Source: CAVDHB01 sp963608705 (lineage in GTDB: Bacteria > Bacteroidota > Bacteroidia > Bacteroidales > Bacteroidaceae). From it: DNA of 64,000 bases. The first letter of the stretch is position 1. Each line of letters opens with the position of its first letter. A program made the position numbers and the translations under genes. Below are positions 1 through 8,525 of this stretch, in pieces. The stretch is from positions 124,001 to 188,000 of the forward strand of contig CAVDHB010000027.1 of the NCBI GenBank assembly GCA_963608705.1, read 5' to 3'. Under the pieces are notes generated by a model, which saw nothing but the letters and a program-made list of their open reading frames with translations, made no database searches and was not told where the DNA came from.

Positions 1-703
1 TCATCGTCTGACGTAACTCCGTGTCTGCCGCCGCCGCTTTCAGACGATGGAGGATGTAGAGCATGTCCTCGTCTCCAGCATACCGGCTCTCGTCTATGCT
101 CATCAGTTGTCTGTTTTCCATGTCTTTGTGGGTTTGGTCGAACACGCTCAGCACCTTGTCCAGGCGATTGTTTATCTGTCCGTGAAGCAGGGGAATCTGC
201 ACAATAATGCTGTCATGTATCAGACTCTCGGCGAATGCGTCGGGGAAGCCCTCGTGAAGCTCGCGGCCCTCGTAGTCGTAGGGCTTGTGGCGGAAGTACA
301 CCACCGGCTCACTCACCTTGCCGATGCGGTGTCCTAAGAGATACACCGCCACCATCGGGATGCCGAAACGCTTGTGGCTTCCCTCTTCCTCCATGAGATT
401 GGAGGGGGAGCTGTACTGCGTGCCAAGGTATTGCCGGAAGCGTTGCACCTCCGTGTCGAGCCACGTCTTCTGAAGCTCTATCAGTATCAGACGGACATGG
501 CCGTCCGGCTCCCGCACCTTGGCGGAGAAGTCGATGCGGAACATGGTAAGGCCGTCTTTCTGCCCGTTGGCGTACTCATGGGGGCGGCCTTCCACCTCCA
601 CCACCTCTTTCTGAAGCAGGGCGGAGAGTATCGTCTTCGTGATGCGCTTGTCCTCCATGAGGTATTTGAACACCGAGTCGTAAATGGGATTCGCTATGTA
701 CAT
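1..703 (-). CDS. Rpn-type PD-(D/E)XK nuclease / putative transposase, partial
   Basis: The gene starts at the ATG at 703 (MYIANPIYDSVFKYLMEDKR) and is open to the left edge, so about 234 residues are seen and the C-terminus is missing. It resembles the PD-(D/E)XK family called Rpn recombination-promoting nuclease/putative transposase, very common in Bacteroidetes. The nuclease core is visible: D58 in FRIDFSAKV and the E-x-Q motif of IELQK around residues 75-79. Related proteins are soluble DNA endonucleases linked to RecA-independent recombination; the role here is inferred from family only. A promoter lies 28 bases upstream of the start, and the ~290-bp repeat element at 854 lies behind it. 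Confidence 0.8.
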   Translation of the reverse strand, partial: MYIANPIYDSVFKYLMEDKRITKTILSALLQKEVVEVEGRPHEYANGQKDGLTMFRIDFSAKVREPDGHVRLILIELQKTWLDTEVQRFRQYLGTQYSSPSNLMEEEGSHKRFGIPMVAVYLLGHRIGKVSEPVVYFRHKPYDYEGRELHEGFPDAFAESLIHDSIIVQIPLLHGQINNRLDKVLSVFDQTHKDMENRQLMSIDESRYAGDEDMLYILHRLKAAAADTELRQTM

Positions 704-730
704 AATGCCATGTGTTAATGGTTTCCGCTT

Positions 731-738
731 CAAAGATA
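731..738 (-). promoter_or_regulatory. -7 promoter box for the Rpn-type gene
   Basis: On the minus strand this reads TATCTTTG, a perfect match to the Bacteroides -7 consensus TAnnTTTG. It predicts a transcript start near 724 and a leader of about 20 bases before the ATG at 703. No convincing -33 box was seen. Confidence 0.5.
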
Positions 739-853
739 ATGATTTTTCTTTAGAAAACCGGCCTCTCGTGTCTTTTTCTTAAATTGCAGGGAACAATACA
801 ACTCTTCTATGATGAAACAACCATGCAGCATGGCCGAAGTAATGAGACGAAAG

Positions 854-1142
854 AAAATGTTCTATTTTTCTTATTTTGAAAGCAGCATCGGGAGTTCTTA
901 CCACTGATTCACAAGACCGCCCGAAGGAAGCGCAGGGTAACAAAACCTCGTAAATCCGCCCTTTCGGAAGTCATTTCTTACTTCTACCGTAATGAACGCT
1001 CACTTCCACCGTAATGGGCGTTCATTACGGTACAAGTGAGCGGTCACTTCGGTACAAGTGAAAAACGGCCTTTTTAAGGGGGAAAATCGCAAGTCGGAGT
1101 GACGCGGTTCTTTCTTATGGCCGATGTTCTATTTTTCTTATT
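854..1142. repeat. ~290-bp interspersed intergenic repeat, copy A
   Basis: Fills most of the gap between the Rpn-type gene and the DUF5686 gene. Both ends carry the direct repeat ATGTTCTATTTTTC (857-870 and 1123-1136). The middle (967-1060) is a run of roughly 20-base units built on CCGTAATG and its complement CATTACGG, in alternating direction, with a hairpin at about 1009-1030. A second copy with the same ends and order of motifs lies at 42980-43282. The conserved block GGAAGTCATTTCTTACTTC begins the unit run in both. No open frame is evident. Confidence 0.75.
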
Positions 1143-1155
1143 CCGGCAGACAGGT

Positions 1156-3741
1156 TCAGAACGTCATCATCAGTCGCACCCTCACACCCCACTTGGTAGC
1201 CGTGGGCAGGTCGAGGTACGTCAGTCGGCGCACATACTCTAAGTGGAGCAACTTGAAGATGTTGTGAATTCCCGCTATGACTTCCACATAGGGTTTCTTG
1301 CCCATTACGAAAGACCTTTGCTGGGTCATCACCCCTGCCTCGTTATAATAAGCCGGGAATGCGAAAAGCCTGCTGTCACCTGGATTCTTGAACGGGTTGT
1401 TCTTGTCCGTCAGCTTTCCCCACAGCACTTTCACACCGATGAACTCACGCCATTTCAAGCGTTTCAGCAGCGGGATACGGTTGAAAATCTTGCCGTTCAT
1501 GTCCCATCCCCAGTCCAGGGAAACATAGCGGTCGTTGAGGAACTCCATGTTGTTAATCAAATTGAAGGTCTCATACTGGGACACATAAGACAAGTTGGCC
1601 GCCGGCACAATGAGGAAGGGATAAGGCACCTTGTTCCACTGCGCGCCCGCTTTTATCCATGTATCCATCTTACCCCAGGCACGTGGCATCCACAGACGTT
1701 TGAAGAAGCCAAACTCAGTCTCATTGTACGTGTACTTACCTCCTAAAAGACCGTCCACACCCATCTGGTGCGACAGGGTGAACACTGGCACATCGAGGTT
1801 CACAGGATAGCGGTGTTGCTTGGTGTTCACCACCACTTCTCCAGGGGCAAAACGCAAGCCGACCTTCAACTCCGTGTAATCAATGTCATGGATAAGGCTG
1901 GACTCATTGCTCAATGGACGATATTCCAACCGTCCGCACGGTTCGTCGTTCTGCATCTTCACCTGTCCGCTCACTTTCAGTCCGAACTCCCACTCCTTCT
2001 CGTATTTCAACGTAAAACGGCGGGCATATTGCATCTGGTCTACCGCAGTAAACTTGAAAGCGGTAAACATATTGTCCTTGTCCGTCTGCATGAACTTGTC
2101 GGTAGGAGACTCCACATCGTAGAAGAAGTTGAACGTCAATGAGTTCTTGGGGAACTCACGAGGAAGATACTTTTTCTTGTTGAAAGAATACTCCACCTCG
2201 GCCATTCCCTTGTTCCGATGGTCCTTGAATCCGTAAGCGTAATAGCCTTTCAGGAAAAGATGCGGATTGAGGTTGGCCGTGGTCTGCGCACTGGCTCTCA
2301 ACCGCCATCCGTCCACAGCGTTCTTGCCCACTACCGTATTCACCGGGCCGATGTCCACCTTGGAGGGTGTCTTCTTCGATCCGGTCTCTACAAAGTTCTC
2401 CGCCAACGCCTTGATGCCAAACACCAGGAACTTCACGAACTTTATATCCGTGAGCTTGTCGAAGAAACTGTCGGTGGTTTTCTCGGCTTTGGTCAGTTGC
2501 GCAGGGCGGTACTGGCTCCAGAACTCCTCCGTCTTCATCTTCGCATAGGGGTCGATTTTCTCCTTTCCTTTCACTCGGAACAGTTTGGGCGACAACTCCT
2601 CCAATGCGAAATCCGAGTACTTTGTCTGCTTCCGCACATACATTTTCATGCCATAGAAGGACATCTCCGCCGCCATGTCGTCGTTCACCAACACATTCTC
2701 TCCGGAAGGAAGCACCTCGAACTCCTGCAACACCGTCATGTTCTTCACCCAGTTCACATCCGTCTTCTTCGGCAGGTTCAGCACGCATTTCTTCACCTGG
2801 TAGGAAGAGTCCGCCTTGATGAAGATATGCCCCGTAAAGCCGAAGTCACGAGGATTGTTCGGCACGAAAGTAAGATGGATGCACTTGTCCTTGTCCACAT
2901 ACGTAGTGTCTTGAATAAAGAAACGGTAGAAAGCGATGCCGCTTGTCGAGGAGATAGGACTCACAAAAGGATACTGGAACAGGCGGATATTGTTCTTGTA
3001 AATGTCCACATTCGTGAAGACATCCCGCATGGCGGTGGTCAGAATATCTCCCGTGTTGAACACCTTGCTAAGTCCCGAGGAGTTAAGTCCCTCCACCAGG
3101 TTCTTCTCCGACTCCGGGTTCTTGCGGTAGATATGGCGTGTGACCGCCTCGTTCACCGCAATGGGCAGAATCAGCTTCCCTGTCTCGTGGCTGTATTCCA
3201 CCTGCTCTTTCATGAAGGGATATTTCTTGAACACCCCCGTATCCAGCTGATGTTGCTGAATGTCGTTCAAAGCCAGTGTCTGCTTCTGGTATTGCATATA
3301 TTGGAAGAAGTCGTGCCGGTGCAGGTCGTTCTCCTTCTTGGCGGCTATCACCTTCTTCATCAGCTCCACCGCCGGATTGTTCTTGCGGGAGTACTTGATA
3401 CGTCCCGGCTTCACCACCACCGTTTTCAGCTGCCGGCTGTCGGGCTGCAAACGTATCACATAACTCGCACTGCCATCCAAACGGAACACCTGGGTTTTAT
3501 ATCCCACACAGGACACAGACACCCGGTCATATCCCGGCAAAGAACGCAACACGAAAGAACCGTCGTCTTTCGTGCGCACCCCCACCACGGCACGCTGGGT
3601 GTAATACACATTGACAAACGACAGGGAATCACCCGTGGAAGCGTCCACCACCACTCCACGGATTTGCGCCTGCGCACTCATCGTCAGAAAAAGGGAAAGG
3701 ATGAAGAGAATCCATCCCTTATGTAGTTTTTCGTATTTCAT
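1156..3741 (-). CDS. DUF5686 outer-membrane protein with N-terminal carboxypeptidase-regulatory-like domain
   Basis: An 861-residue protein with a signal peptide (residues 1-25, ending AQAQ), then a CarboxypepD_reg-like beta-sandwich (about 26-110, start IRGVVVDASTGDSL) as found at the N-terminus of many TonB-dependent proteins. The remainder matches the DUF5686 family: a mixed domain and a long C-terminal region of alternating hydrophobic strands that looks like an outer-membrane beta-barrel, ending with the aromatic residue F. The substrate is unknown for the family. The gene stands alone on its strand, with its promoter 36 bases upstream and repeat copy A directly after its stop. A second DUF5686 protein without the N-terminal domain is at 53038-55224. 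Confidence 0.85.
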   Translation of the reverse strand: MKYEKLHKGWILFILSLFLTMSAQAQIRGVVVDASTGDSLSFVNVYYTQRAVVGVRTKDDGSFVLRSLPGYDRVSVSCVGYKTQVFRLDGSASYVIRLQPDSRQLKTVVVKPGRIKYSRKNNPAVELMKKVIAAKKENDLHRHDFFQYMQYQKQTLALNDIQQHQLDTGVFKKYPFMKEQVEYSHETGKLILPIAVNEAVTRHIYRKNPESEKNLVEGLNSSGLSKVFNTGDILTTAMRDVFTNVDIYKNNIRLFQYPFVSPISSTSGIAFYRFFIQDTTYVDKDKCIHLTFVPNNPRDFGFTGHIFIKADSSYQVKKCVLNLPKKTDVNWVKNMTVLQEFEVLPSGENVLVNDDMAAEMSFYGMKMYVRKQTKYSDFALEELSPKLFRVKGKEKIDPYAKMKTEEFWSQYRPAQLTKAEKTTDSFFDKLTDIKFVKFLVFGIKALAENFVETGSKKTPSKVDIGPVNTVVGKNAVDGWRLRASAQTTANLNPHLFLKGYYAYGFKDHRNKGMAEVEYSFNKKKYLPREFPKNSLTFNFFYDVESPTDKFMQTDKDNMFTAFKFTAVDQMQYARRFTLKYEKEWEFGLKVSGQVKMQNDEPCGRLEYRPLSNESSLIHDIDYTELKVGLRFAPGEVVVNTKQHRYPVNLDVPVFTLSHQMGVDGLLGGKYTYNETEFGFFKRLWMPRAWGKMDTWIKAGAQWNKVPYPFLIVPAANLSYVSQYETFNLINNMEFLNDRYVSLDWGWDMNGKIFNRIPLLKRLKWREFIGVKVLWGKLTDKNNPFKNPGDSRLFAFPAYYNEAGVMTQQRSFVMGKKPYVEVIAGIHNIFKLLHLEYVRRLTYLDLPTATKWGVRVRLMMTF

Positions 3742-3776
3742 CTTTCAAGTCTTTTACCTTAAAGTCAAATTCGAAG

Positions 3777-3784
3777 CAAAAGTA
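3777..3784 (-). promoter_or_regulatory. -7 box for the DUF5686 gene
   Basis: Reads TACTTTTG on the minus strand, a match to TAnnTTTG, 35 bases ahead of the ATG at 3741. No matching -33 box was seen. Confidence 0.45.
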
Positions 3785-3852
3785 CAACAAAGTGCGGAAT
3801 ACGAAAATAACCGCTATCCTAAAAAGCCGTAACAGAAGATAAATAGAACAAT

Positions 3853-5133
3853 TTATCCCACTTCTTCATCCAACCTGCATTCCTTATGCTCCGCCTTGCT
3901 CATATAATCCTCTATGTAAATACGCCACAGACGGGCATATTTGTTCCTCAGCTCCGGAGCGTTCTCAAATCCTCCCGCTTCCAATTTCTCGGCCAGACGC
4001 TCCACCGTCAGCCTCTCCGTACTCATGGCGGGAATATACCACACCGCCTTGTCTTCCTTGTGTTTGTAGACAAGTCCTTTTTCCTCCAGCTCGTTGAGCA
4101 GTTCTTGTGTCTGATTCACAGACAAACGGCACAACACCGCCAGACGAATGACAGTATAAGGAGAATTCCCGCTACGGAAACGATGACCAATCAGCCCCAA
4201 CAGCAGGGCGCACAGGAAATCATGGTATCTCCGGGATGGCTTTCCCGGCAATTGCATCCGGTCTATGGCCGTGAAATTCTGCAACGCATAGGAAAGCACC
4301 GCCCCGAACAAACAGATATTCCAGGCGACACCCGCCCACACCATGAAGATGGGAATGGCGGCAAAAGAACCGTAAATGGCATTGTAGGAAGACACCGCCA
4401 ACTGAGTGTTGATATACAGATACAAGGACAGCTGGAACAGACACCCGGCCAGAAAGCCGGGGAACAAGGCGTATTTCAGCTTCACCACCGTGTTGGGAAT
4501 CACCACATACACGCCCGTGAAAACCACACCCGCCAAGAGAAACGGAGAGACCAGCAAGGAAATGCGATACACTGGCTGCCAAAGCGTCGCTCCGGGAAGG
4601 ATGTCCACCAACTGACTGACCAGAATCGACAGACCGCTCATCACTATCATCACCACAGGCAACAACAGGATGAAAGCGCCGTAGTCGGCCACCTTACGGG
4701 AAAGACTCCTCGCCCTTTCCACCTTCCATATCTCATTGAATATATTCTCGATAGAGATGGCTAATTGAAGCACGCTGTAAATCAGCACCAAGATACCCAC
4801 TCCCACGAACACGCCCGACTTCGTATGCGCCAAGTATGAGTTGATGAACCGTGTCAGCGTGTCCACCAGATCCTTCTGCCCGTAGAACATCTGCCGCAGT
4901 TGATCCTCAATCAGCATTTCCATGCCAAAACCTTTGGCGATGGCAAAGATAATGGCCAACAAGGGAATCATGGCCAGCAACGTCCCTCCCACCAACGCCG
5001 AGGCTCTTTGGGAAATGTCACACGCCACATACGTCCGCACGGCAAACGCAAACCTGTCGTACCACTTTCCGAAACGGGAAAGAAGCCCTTTCCACACCGC
5101 ATGGAAAGACAAGGAAGTAAAAGGATTTTTCAT
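3853..5133 (-). CDS. YihY/BrkB family inner-membrane protein
   Basis: A 426-residue membrane protein of the YihY/virulence factor BrkB family, once misnamed ribonuclease BN. Six hydrophobic segments lie between about residues 45 and 275, with the family-typical stretch FNEIWKVERARSLSRKVADY between the second and third. The C-terminal ~120 residues are soluble and resemble a winged-helix domain (NQTQELLNELEEKGLVYKHK), a frequent Bacteroidetes extension. The function of the family is not settled (a transport role is suspected). It follows DUF1573 and MaoC genes on the same strand, but a hairpin lies in the 72-base gap, so it may be only partly co-transcribed. Confidence 0.85.
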   Translation of the reverse strand: MKNPFTSLSFHAVWKGLLSRFGKWYDRFAFAVRTYVACDISQRASALVGGTLLAMIPLLAIIFAIAKGFGMEMLIEDQLRQMFYGQKDLVDTLTRFINSYLAHTKSGVFVGVGILVLIYSVLQLAISIENIFNEIWKVERARSLSRKVADYGAFILLLPVVMIVMSGLSILVSQLVDILPGATLWQPVYRISLLVSPFLLAGVVFTGVYVVIPNTVVKLKYALFPGFLAGCLFQLSLYLYINTQLAVSSYNAIYGSFAAIPIFMVWAGVAWNICLFGAVLSYALQNFTAIDRMQLPGKPSRRYHDFLCALLLGLIGHRFRSGNSPYTVIRLAVLCRLSVNQTQELLNELEEKGLVYKHKEDKAVWYIPAMSTERLTVERLAEKLEAGGFENAPELRNKYARLWRIYIEDYMSKAEHKECRLDEEVG

Positions 5134-5158
5134 AGGAGGAAGGATAAGAAATAAAAAC

Positions 5159-5192
5159 GGGCAGTTCCTGATATCACATCAGACAACTACCC
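5159..5192 (-). terminator. Hairpin between DUF1573 and yihY
   Basis: GGGCAGTTCCTGAT pairs with ATCAGACAACTACCC with two or three imperfections. It sits 14 bases after the DUF1573 stop and could end or weaken transcription before the YihY gene. Confidence 0.45.
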
Positions 5193-5205
5193 TTAAATAC
5201 CACCC

Positions 5206-5595
5206 TTATTTAGTCATGTCGCCTATAATGTACAGGCGCACGATCTCATTTTTCTGAGCGTTACTACGCACGGTAATCGCCTTCTTGAAGGCGCCGGGGA
5301 AACGGTTTGTCCCGTTATATGTGACCCGGATAACTCCGTTCTTGCCCGGCATGATGGGCGTCTTGGTGTATTCCGACGCCGTGCAACCGCAGGACGCCAC
5401 CGCCTGATTGATGACCAAGGGCTTGTTTCCCGTATTGGTGAACACGAAGTCGCAAGTCACAACGGGCTTTTTGGCCGGGAATTTCCCGAAGTCATGCGTG
5501 GTTTTGTTAAAGCGGATTTCCTGCGCCATTCCGCTTGCGGCACAAAGCAACGCCATCGCCGCACAAATACATAACCGTTTCATCACTCTTGTCAT
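5206..5595 (-). CDS. DUF1573 domain secreted protein
   Basis: A 129-residue protein with a signal peptide (MKRLCICAAMALLCAASGMA, cleaved before Q) followed by one DUF1573 beta-sandwich of about 100 residues: HDFGKF near the start, the ASCGCTA motif mid-domain and GPF-like packing, all typical of this small Bacteroidetes family. The function is unknown; the fold is ASH/MSP-like and probably binds protein in the periplasm. The start at 5595 overlaps the MaoC stop by four bases (ATGA), implying translational coupling; an internal ATG at 5583 starts directly at the signal peptide and is equally plausible. Confidence 0.85.
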   Translation of the reverse strand: MTRVMKRLCICAAMALLCAASGMAQEIRFNKTTHDFGKFPAKKPVVTCDFVFTNTGNKPLVINQAVASCGCTASEYTKTPIMPGKNGVIRVTYNGTNRFPGAFKKAITVRSNAQKNEIVRLYIIGDMTK

Positions 5596-6059
5596 TTATC
5601 AAAATAGTAGAGGAAAGTGGCGATACCTTGCAACGCCTTTTTCCCCGTCTCCTTAATTTCCAGGTAAAACTTGATTTCAGCCTTGCAGATGCCTCGCAGG
5701 TTCTCCACATTGTGTACCGAAGCGTGCAGGGAGATGTGCTGTCCAGACAACACAGGCTGACCGAACTTCATCTTGTCCATCCCGTAGTTCACCATCATCT
5801 TCAAGTTGTTCACCTCGATAATCTTCTGCCATAGGAAAGGAAGAAGAGACAACGTGAGATAGCCGTGGGCTATGGTGGACTTATAAGGACTCTCCTTCGC
5901 CGCTTTCTCCGTGTCCACGTGAATCCACTGATGGTCCAGCGTGGCGTCGGCGAACTGGTTGATACGTTCCTGAGAAACCTCCACGGCTTCTGACACACCG
6001 ATTTCCTTTCCGTTCAAAGCGGCGAAATCCTCATACGAATTAACTATTACCTTACTCAT
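5592..6059 (-). CDS. MaoC family (R)-specific hydratase-like protein
   Basis: A 155-residue single hot-dog protein of the MaoC dehydratase family. The hydratase-2 motif is visible around residues 38-65: D at DATLDHQWIHVDTEKA followed by SPYKSTIAHGYLTLSLLP, containing the catalytic Asp and His pair used to hydrate enoyl-CoA. The true substrate cannot be read from the sequence; the enzyme should be cytoplasmic. It is first in a MaoC-DUF1573(-YihY) unit and shares a divergent 160-base promoter region with ffh. Confidence 0.88.
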   Translation of the reverse strand: MSKVIVNSYEDFAALNGKEIGVSEAVEVSQERINQFADATLDHQWIHVDTEKAAKESPYKSTIAHGYLTLSLLPFLWQKIIEVNNLKMMVNYGMDKMKFGQPVLSGQHISLHASVHNVENLRGICKAEIKFYLEIKETGKKALQGIATFLYYFDK

Positions 6060-6124
6060 ATTCTGTATTTATCGATTACCCCGTTTTGGAAGACCCTTAG
6101 AAGCCTTTACGGAGATTGTCGTTG

Positions 6125-6132
6125 CAAAGATA
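6125..6132 (-). promoter_or_regulatory. -7 box for the MaoC operon
   Basis: Reads TATCTTTG on the minus strand (perfect TAnnTTTG), 65 bases ahead of the MaoC start at 6059. Confidence 0.5.
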
Positions 6133-6187
6133 CTGTTTTTTTATGATTCGCACCCATTGGGCGGACAAATATCTCAATATTTTTGTG

Positions 6188-6195
6188 TACCTTTG
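6188..6195 (+). promoter_or_regulatory. -7 box for ffh
   Basis: TACCTTTG, matching TAnnTTTG, 26 bases before the ffh ATG at 6222. No -33 TTTG was found at the usual spacing. Confidence 0.5.
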
Positions 6196-6221
6196 CACAC
6201 AAAACAAGATATATACAAGAT

Positions 6222-7583
6222 ATGTTTGACAATCTCAGCGAAAGACTTGAACGGTCTTTCAAGATACTGAAGGGTGAGGGCAAAATCACCGAGATAAACG
6301 TGGCGGAGACGCTGAAGGATGTGAGAAGAGCGTTGCTTGACGCCGACGTGAACTACAAAGTGGCCAAGCAATTTACCGATACCGTAAAGCAGAAAGCACT
6401 CGGACAGAATGTGCTGACTTCTGTCAAACCGGGACAGATGATGGTCAAAATCGTACATGACGAGCTGGCTACCTTGATGGGAGGAGAAGCTGTGGAGCTG
6501 AACCTGCAAGGACATCCCTCGGTGGTGCTCATGTCCGGACTGCAAGGTTCGGGTAAGACCACTTTCTCGGCAAAACTGGCCTTGCTGCAAAAGAACAAGA
6601 AGAAACACAACCCGTTGCTTGTGGCCTGTGACGTGTACCGTCCTGCCGCCATCGACCAGTTGAAAGTGTTAGGCGAGGAAATCGGTGTGCCGGTCTACAG
6701 CGAGCCTGACTCTAAAGACCCCGTGGCCATCGCACTGAACGCCATCAAAGAGGCGAAAGCCACCAGCAAAGACCTTGTCATCGTGGATACCGCCGGTCGT
6801 TTAGCTGTGGACGAGCAGATGATGAACGAGATTTCCGCCATCAAGAACGCCATCCATCCTGACGAGACACTCTTCGTGGTGGACTCTATGACAGGACAGG
6901 ACGCCGTGAACACGGCCAAAGAGTTCAACGACCGGCTGGACTTCGACGGTGTGGTGCTGACGAAACTGGACGGTGACACCCGTGGTGGTGCGGCCTTGTC
7001 TATCCGCACGGTGGTGAACAAGCCTATCAAGTTTGTGGGAACCGGCGAGAAGATGGAGGCCCTCGATGTGTTCCATCCCGACCGTATGGCCGACCGTATC
7101 CTCGGAATGGGTGACATCGTGTCCTTGGTGGAAAGAGCGCAAGAGCAATTCGACGAAGCCGAGGCCAAGCGTCTGCAAAAGAAGATTCAAAAGAACCAGT
7201 TCGACTTCAACGACTTCCTGGCCCAGATTGAGCAAATCAAGAAGATGGGAAATATCAAGGACTTGGCCAGCATGATTCCGGGTGTGGGAAAAGCCATCAA
7301 GGACGTGGACATCGACAACAACGCCTTCAAGGGCATCGAGGCCATTATCTATTCCATGACACCCCAGGAACGCTCGCATCCCGAAATACTCAACGTATCC
7401 CGCCGACAGCGCATCGCCAAGGGCTCTGGCACGAAAATCCAAGAAGTGAACCGACTGCTGAAACAGTTTGAACAGACCCGCAAGATGATGAAGATGATGA
7501 CGGGAAGCCGCATGGGACGCATGATGGCGCACATGCCAAAGATTCCCGGACTGGGAGGACTGCCGGGAATGCCGAAAATGTAA
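6222..7583 (+). CDS. ffh: Signal recognition particle protein Ffh
   Basis: A 453-residue SRP54 GTPase, full length. Order of domains: helical N domain (1-85), G domain with P-loop GLQGSGKTT near residue 107, DTAGR (G3) near 190 and TKLDG (G4) near 247, then the methionine-rich M domain that binds 4.5S RNA and signal sequences (C-terminus rich in Met and Gly: MMKMMTGSRMGRMMAHMP). It delivers nascent membrane proteins to FtsY. The start is MFDNLSERLERSFK; the frame is open 13 codons further upstream, but that stretch overlaps the promoter box. A hairpin follows the stop. Confidence 0.97.
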   Translation: MFDNLSERLERSFKILKGEGKITEINVAETLKDVRRALLDADVNYKVAKQFTDTVKQKALGQNVLTSVKPGQMMVKIVHDELATLMGGEAVELNLQGHPSVVLMSGLQGSGKTTFSAKLALLQKNKKKHNPLLVACDVYRPAAIDQLKVLGEEIGVPVYSEPDSKDPVAIALNAIKEAKATSKDLVIVDTAGRLAVDEQMMNEISAIKNAIHPDETLFVVDSMTGQDAVNTAKEFNDRLDFDGVVLTKLDGDTRGGAALSIRTVVNKPIKFVGTGEKMEALDVFHPDRMADRILGMGDIVSLVERAQEQFDEAEAKRLQKKIQKNQFDFNDFLAQIEQIKKMGNIKDLASMIPGVGKAIKDVDIDNNAFKGIEAIIYSMTPQERSHPEILNVSRRQRIAKGSGTKIQEVNRLLKQFEQTRKMMKMMTGSRMGRMMAHMPKIPGLGGLPGMPKM

Positions 7584-7600
7584 CGAAACAATTACTCACC

Positions 7601-7628
7601 GAGGGAAGCCCTTTGACGGACTTCCCTC
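7601..7628 (+). terminator. Hairpin after ffh
   Basis: GAGGGAAG pairs perfectly with CTTCCCTC across a 12-base loop, 18 bases after the ffh stop. The following TATACCTTTTG may be a weak -7 box for folD. Confidence 0.55.
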
Positions 7629-7646
7629 TTATACCTTTTGTATACT

Positions 7647-8525
7647 ATGCGACTGATAGACGGAAAAGCCACAGCGGCGACCATTAAGAAAGAAATCGCG
7701 GCAGAAGTGAAGGAAATTCTTGCCAAAGGCGGTAAACGACCTCACTTGGCCACTATCCTTGTGGGACACGACGGAGGAAGCGAGACCTATGTCACCTTCA
7801 AGCACAAAGCTTGTGAGGAATGCGGATTCAAGTCCACCCTCATCCGGTTGGAGGACGACGTGACAGAAGAGAAACTGCTGGACGAAGTGCGGAAACTGAA
7901 CGAGAATTCCGATGTGGACGGATTCATTGTCCAGCTTCCCTTGCCCCCGCACATCTCCGAGCGGAAAGTGATAGAGTCCATCGACTATCGCAAAGACGTG
8001 GACGGTTTCCATCCCATCAATGTCGGAAGACTCTCCATCGGACTTCCCTGCTATCTTCCCGCCACCCCTTGCGGCATACTGGAACTGCTAAGACGTTACC
8101 ATATCCCCACTTCGGGCAAGAAGTGCGTGGTACTCGGAAGAAGCAACATAGTGGGAAAGCCCATGGCGGAACTGATGATGGAGAAAGCCTTTGGCGACGC
8201 CACCGTGACCGTCTGTCATAGTCATACCACTAACTTAGCGGAAGAATGCAGCAAGGCGGACATTCTTATCGCAGCCATCGGAAGACCGGGATTCGTCAAA
8301 GCCGACATGGTAAAAGAAGGCGCGGTAGTCATCGACGTGGGTACTACTCGTGTGCCGGACGCAAGTCGGAAAAGCGGATTCCGGCTGTGTGGAGACGTGG
8401 ACTTTGAGGAAGTGGCTCCCAAATGCGCCTATATCACTCCTGTACCTGGCGGTGTGGGTCCCATGACTGTCTGCTCCCTCATGCTCAACACTTTAGCTGC
8501 CGGAAAAAAGAAATATTATCACTGA
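7647..8525 (+). CDS. folD: Methylenetetrahydrofolate dehydrogenase / methenyltetrahydrofolate cyclohydrolase FolD
   Basis: A 292-residue bifunctional folate enzyme that interconverts methylene-, methenyl- and 10-formyl-tetrahydrofolate in the cytoplasm. Visible family signatures are GGSETYVTFKHKACEECG (catalytic Lys), the DVDGFIVQLPLPPH motif, VDGFHPINVGR, and the nucleotide-binding VLGRSNIVGKPMAELM; the end TPVPGGVGPMT is diagnostic. The ATG at 7647 (MRLIDGKATAATIKK) gives the usual length; a TTG at 7638 would only add three residues. It begins a four-gene operon: its stop overlaps the start of the next gene (TGATG). Confidence 0.96.
   Translation: MRLIDGKATAATIKKEIAAEVKEILAKGGKRPHLATILVGHDGGSETYVTFKHKACEECGFKSTLIRLEDDVTEEKLLDEVRKLNENSDVDGFIVQLPLPPHISERKVIESIDYRKDVDGFHPINVGRLSIGLPCYLPATPCGILELLRRYHIPTSGKKCVVLGRSNIVGKPMAELMMEKAFGDATVTVCHSHTTNLAEECSKADILIAAIGRPGFVKADMVKEGAVVIDVGTTRVPDASRKSGFRLCGDVDFEEVAPKCAYITPVPGGVGPMTVCSLMLNTLAAGKKKYYH

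Noticed and set aside
960..1070. CRISPR array in repeat copy A
   Set aside because: Units alternate in direction, vary in sequence and have no spacers of constant size; no cas genes nearby.
2218..3726. 502-codon plus-strand frame opposite the DUF5686 gene
   Set aside because: Shadow of the real gene: rich in His, Leu and Arg, with no domain, and the minus-strand protein is a clear family member. The same holds for the long frames opposite susC at 45595-46557 and 46579-47817.
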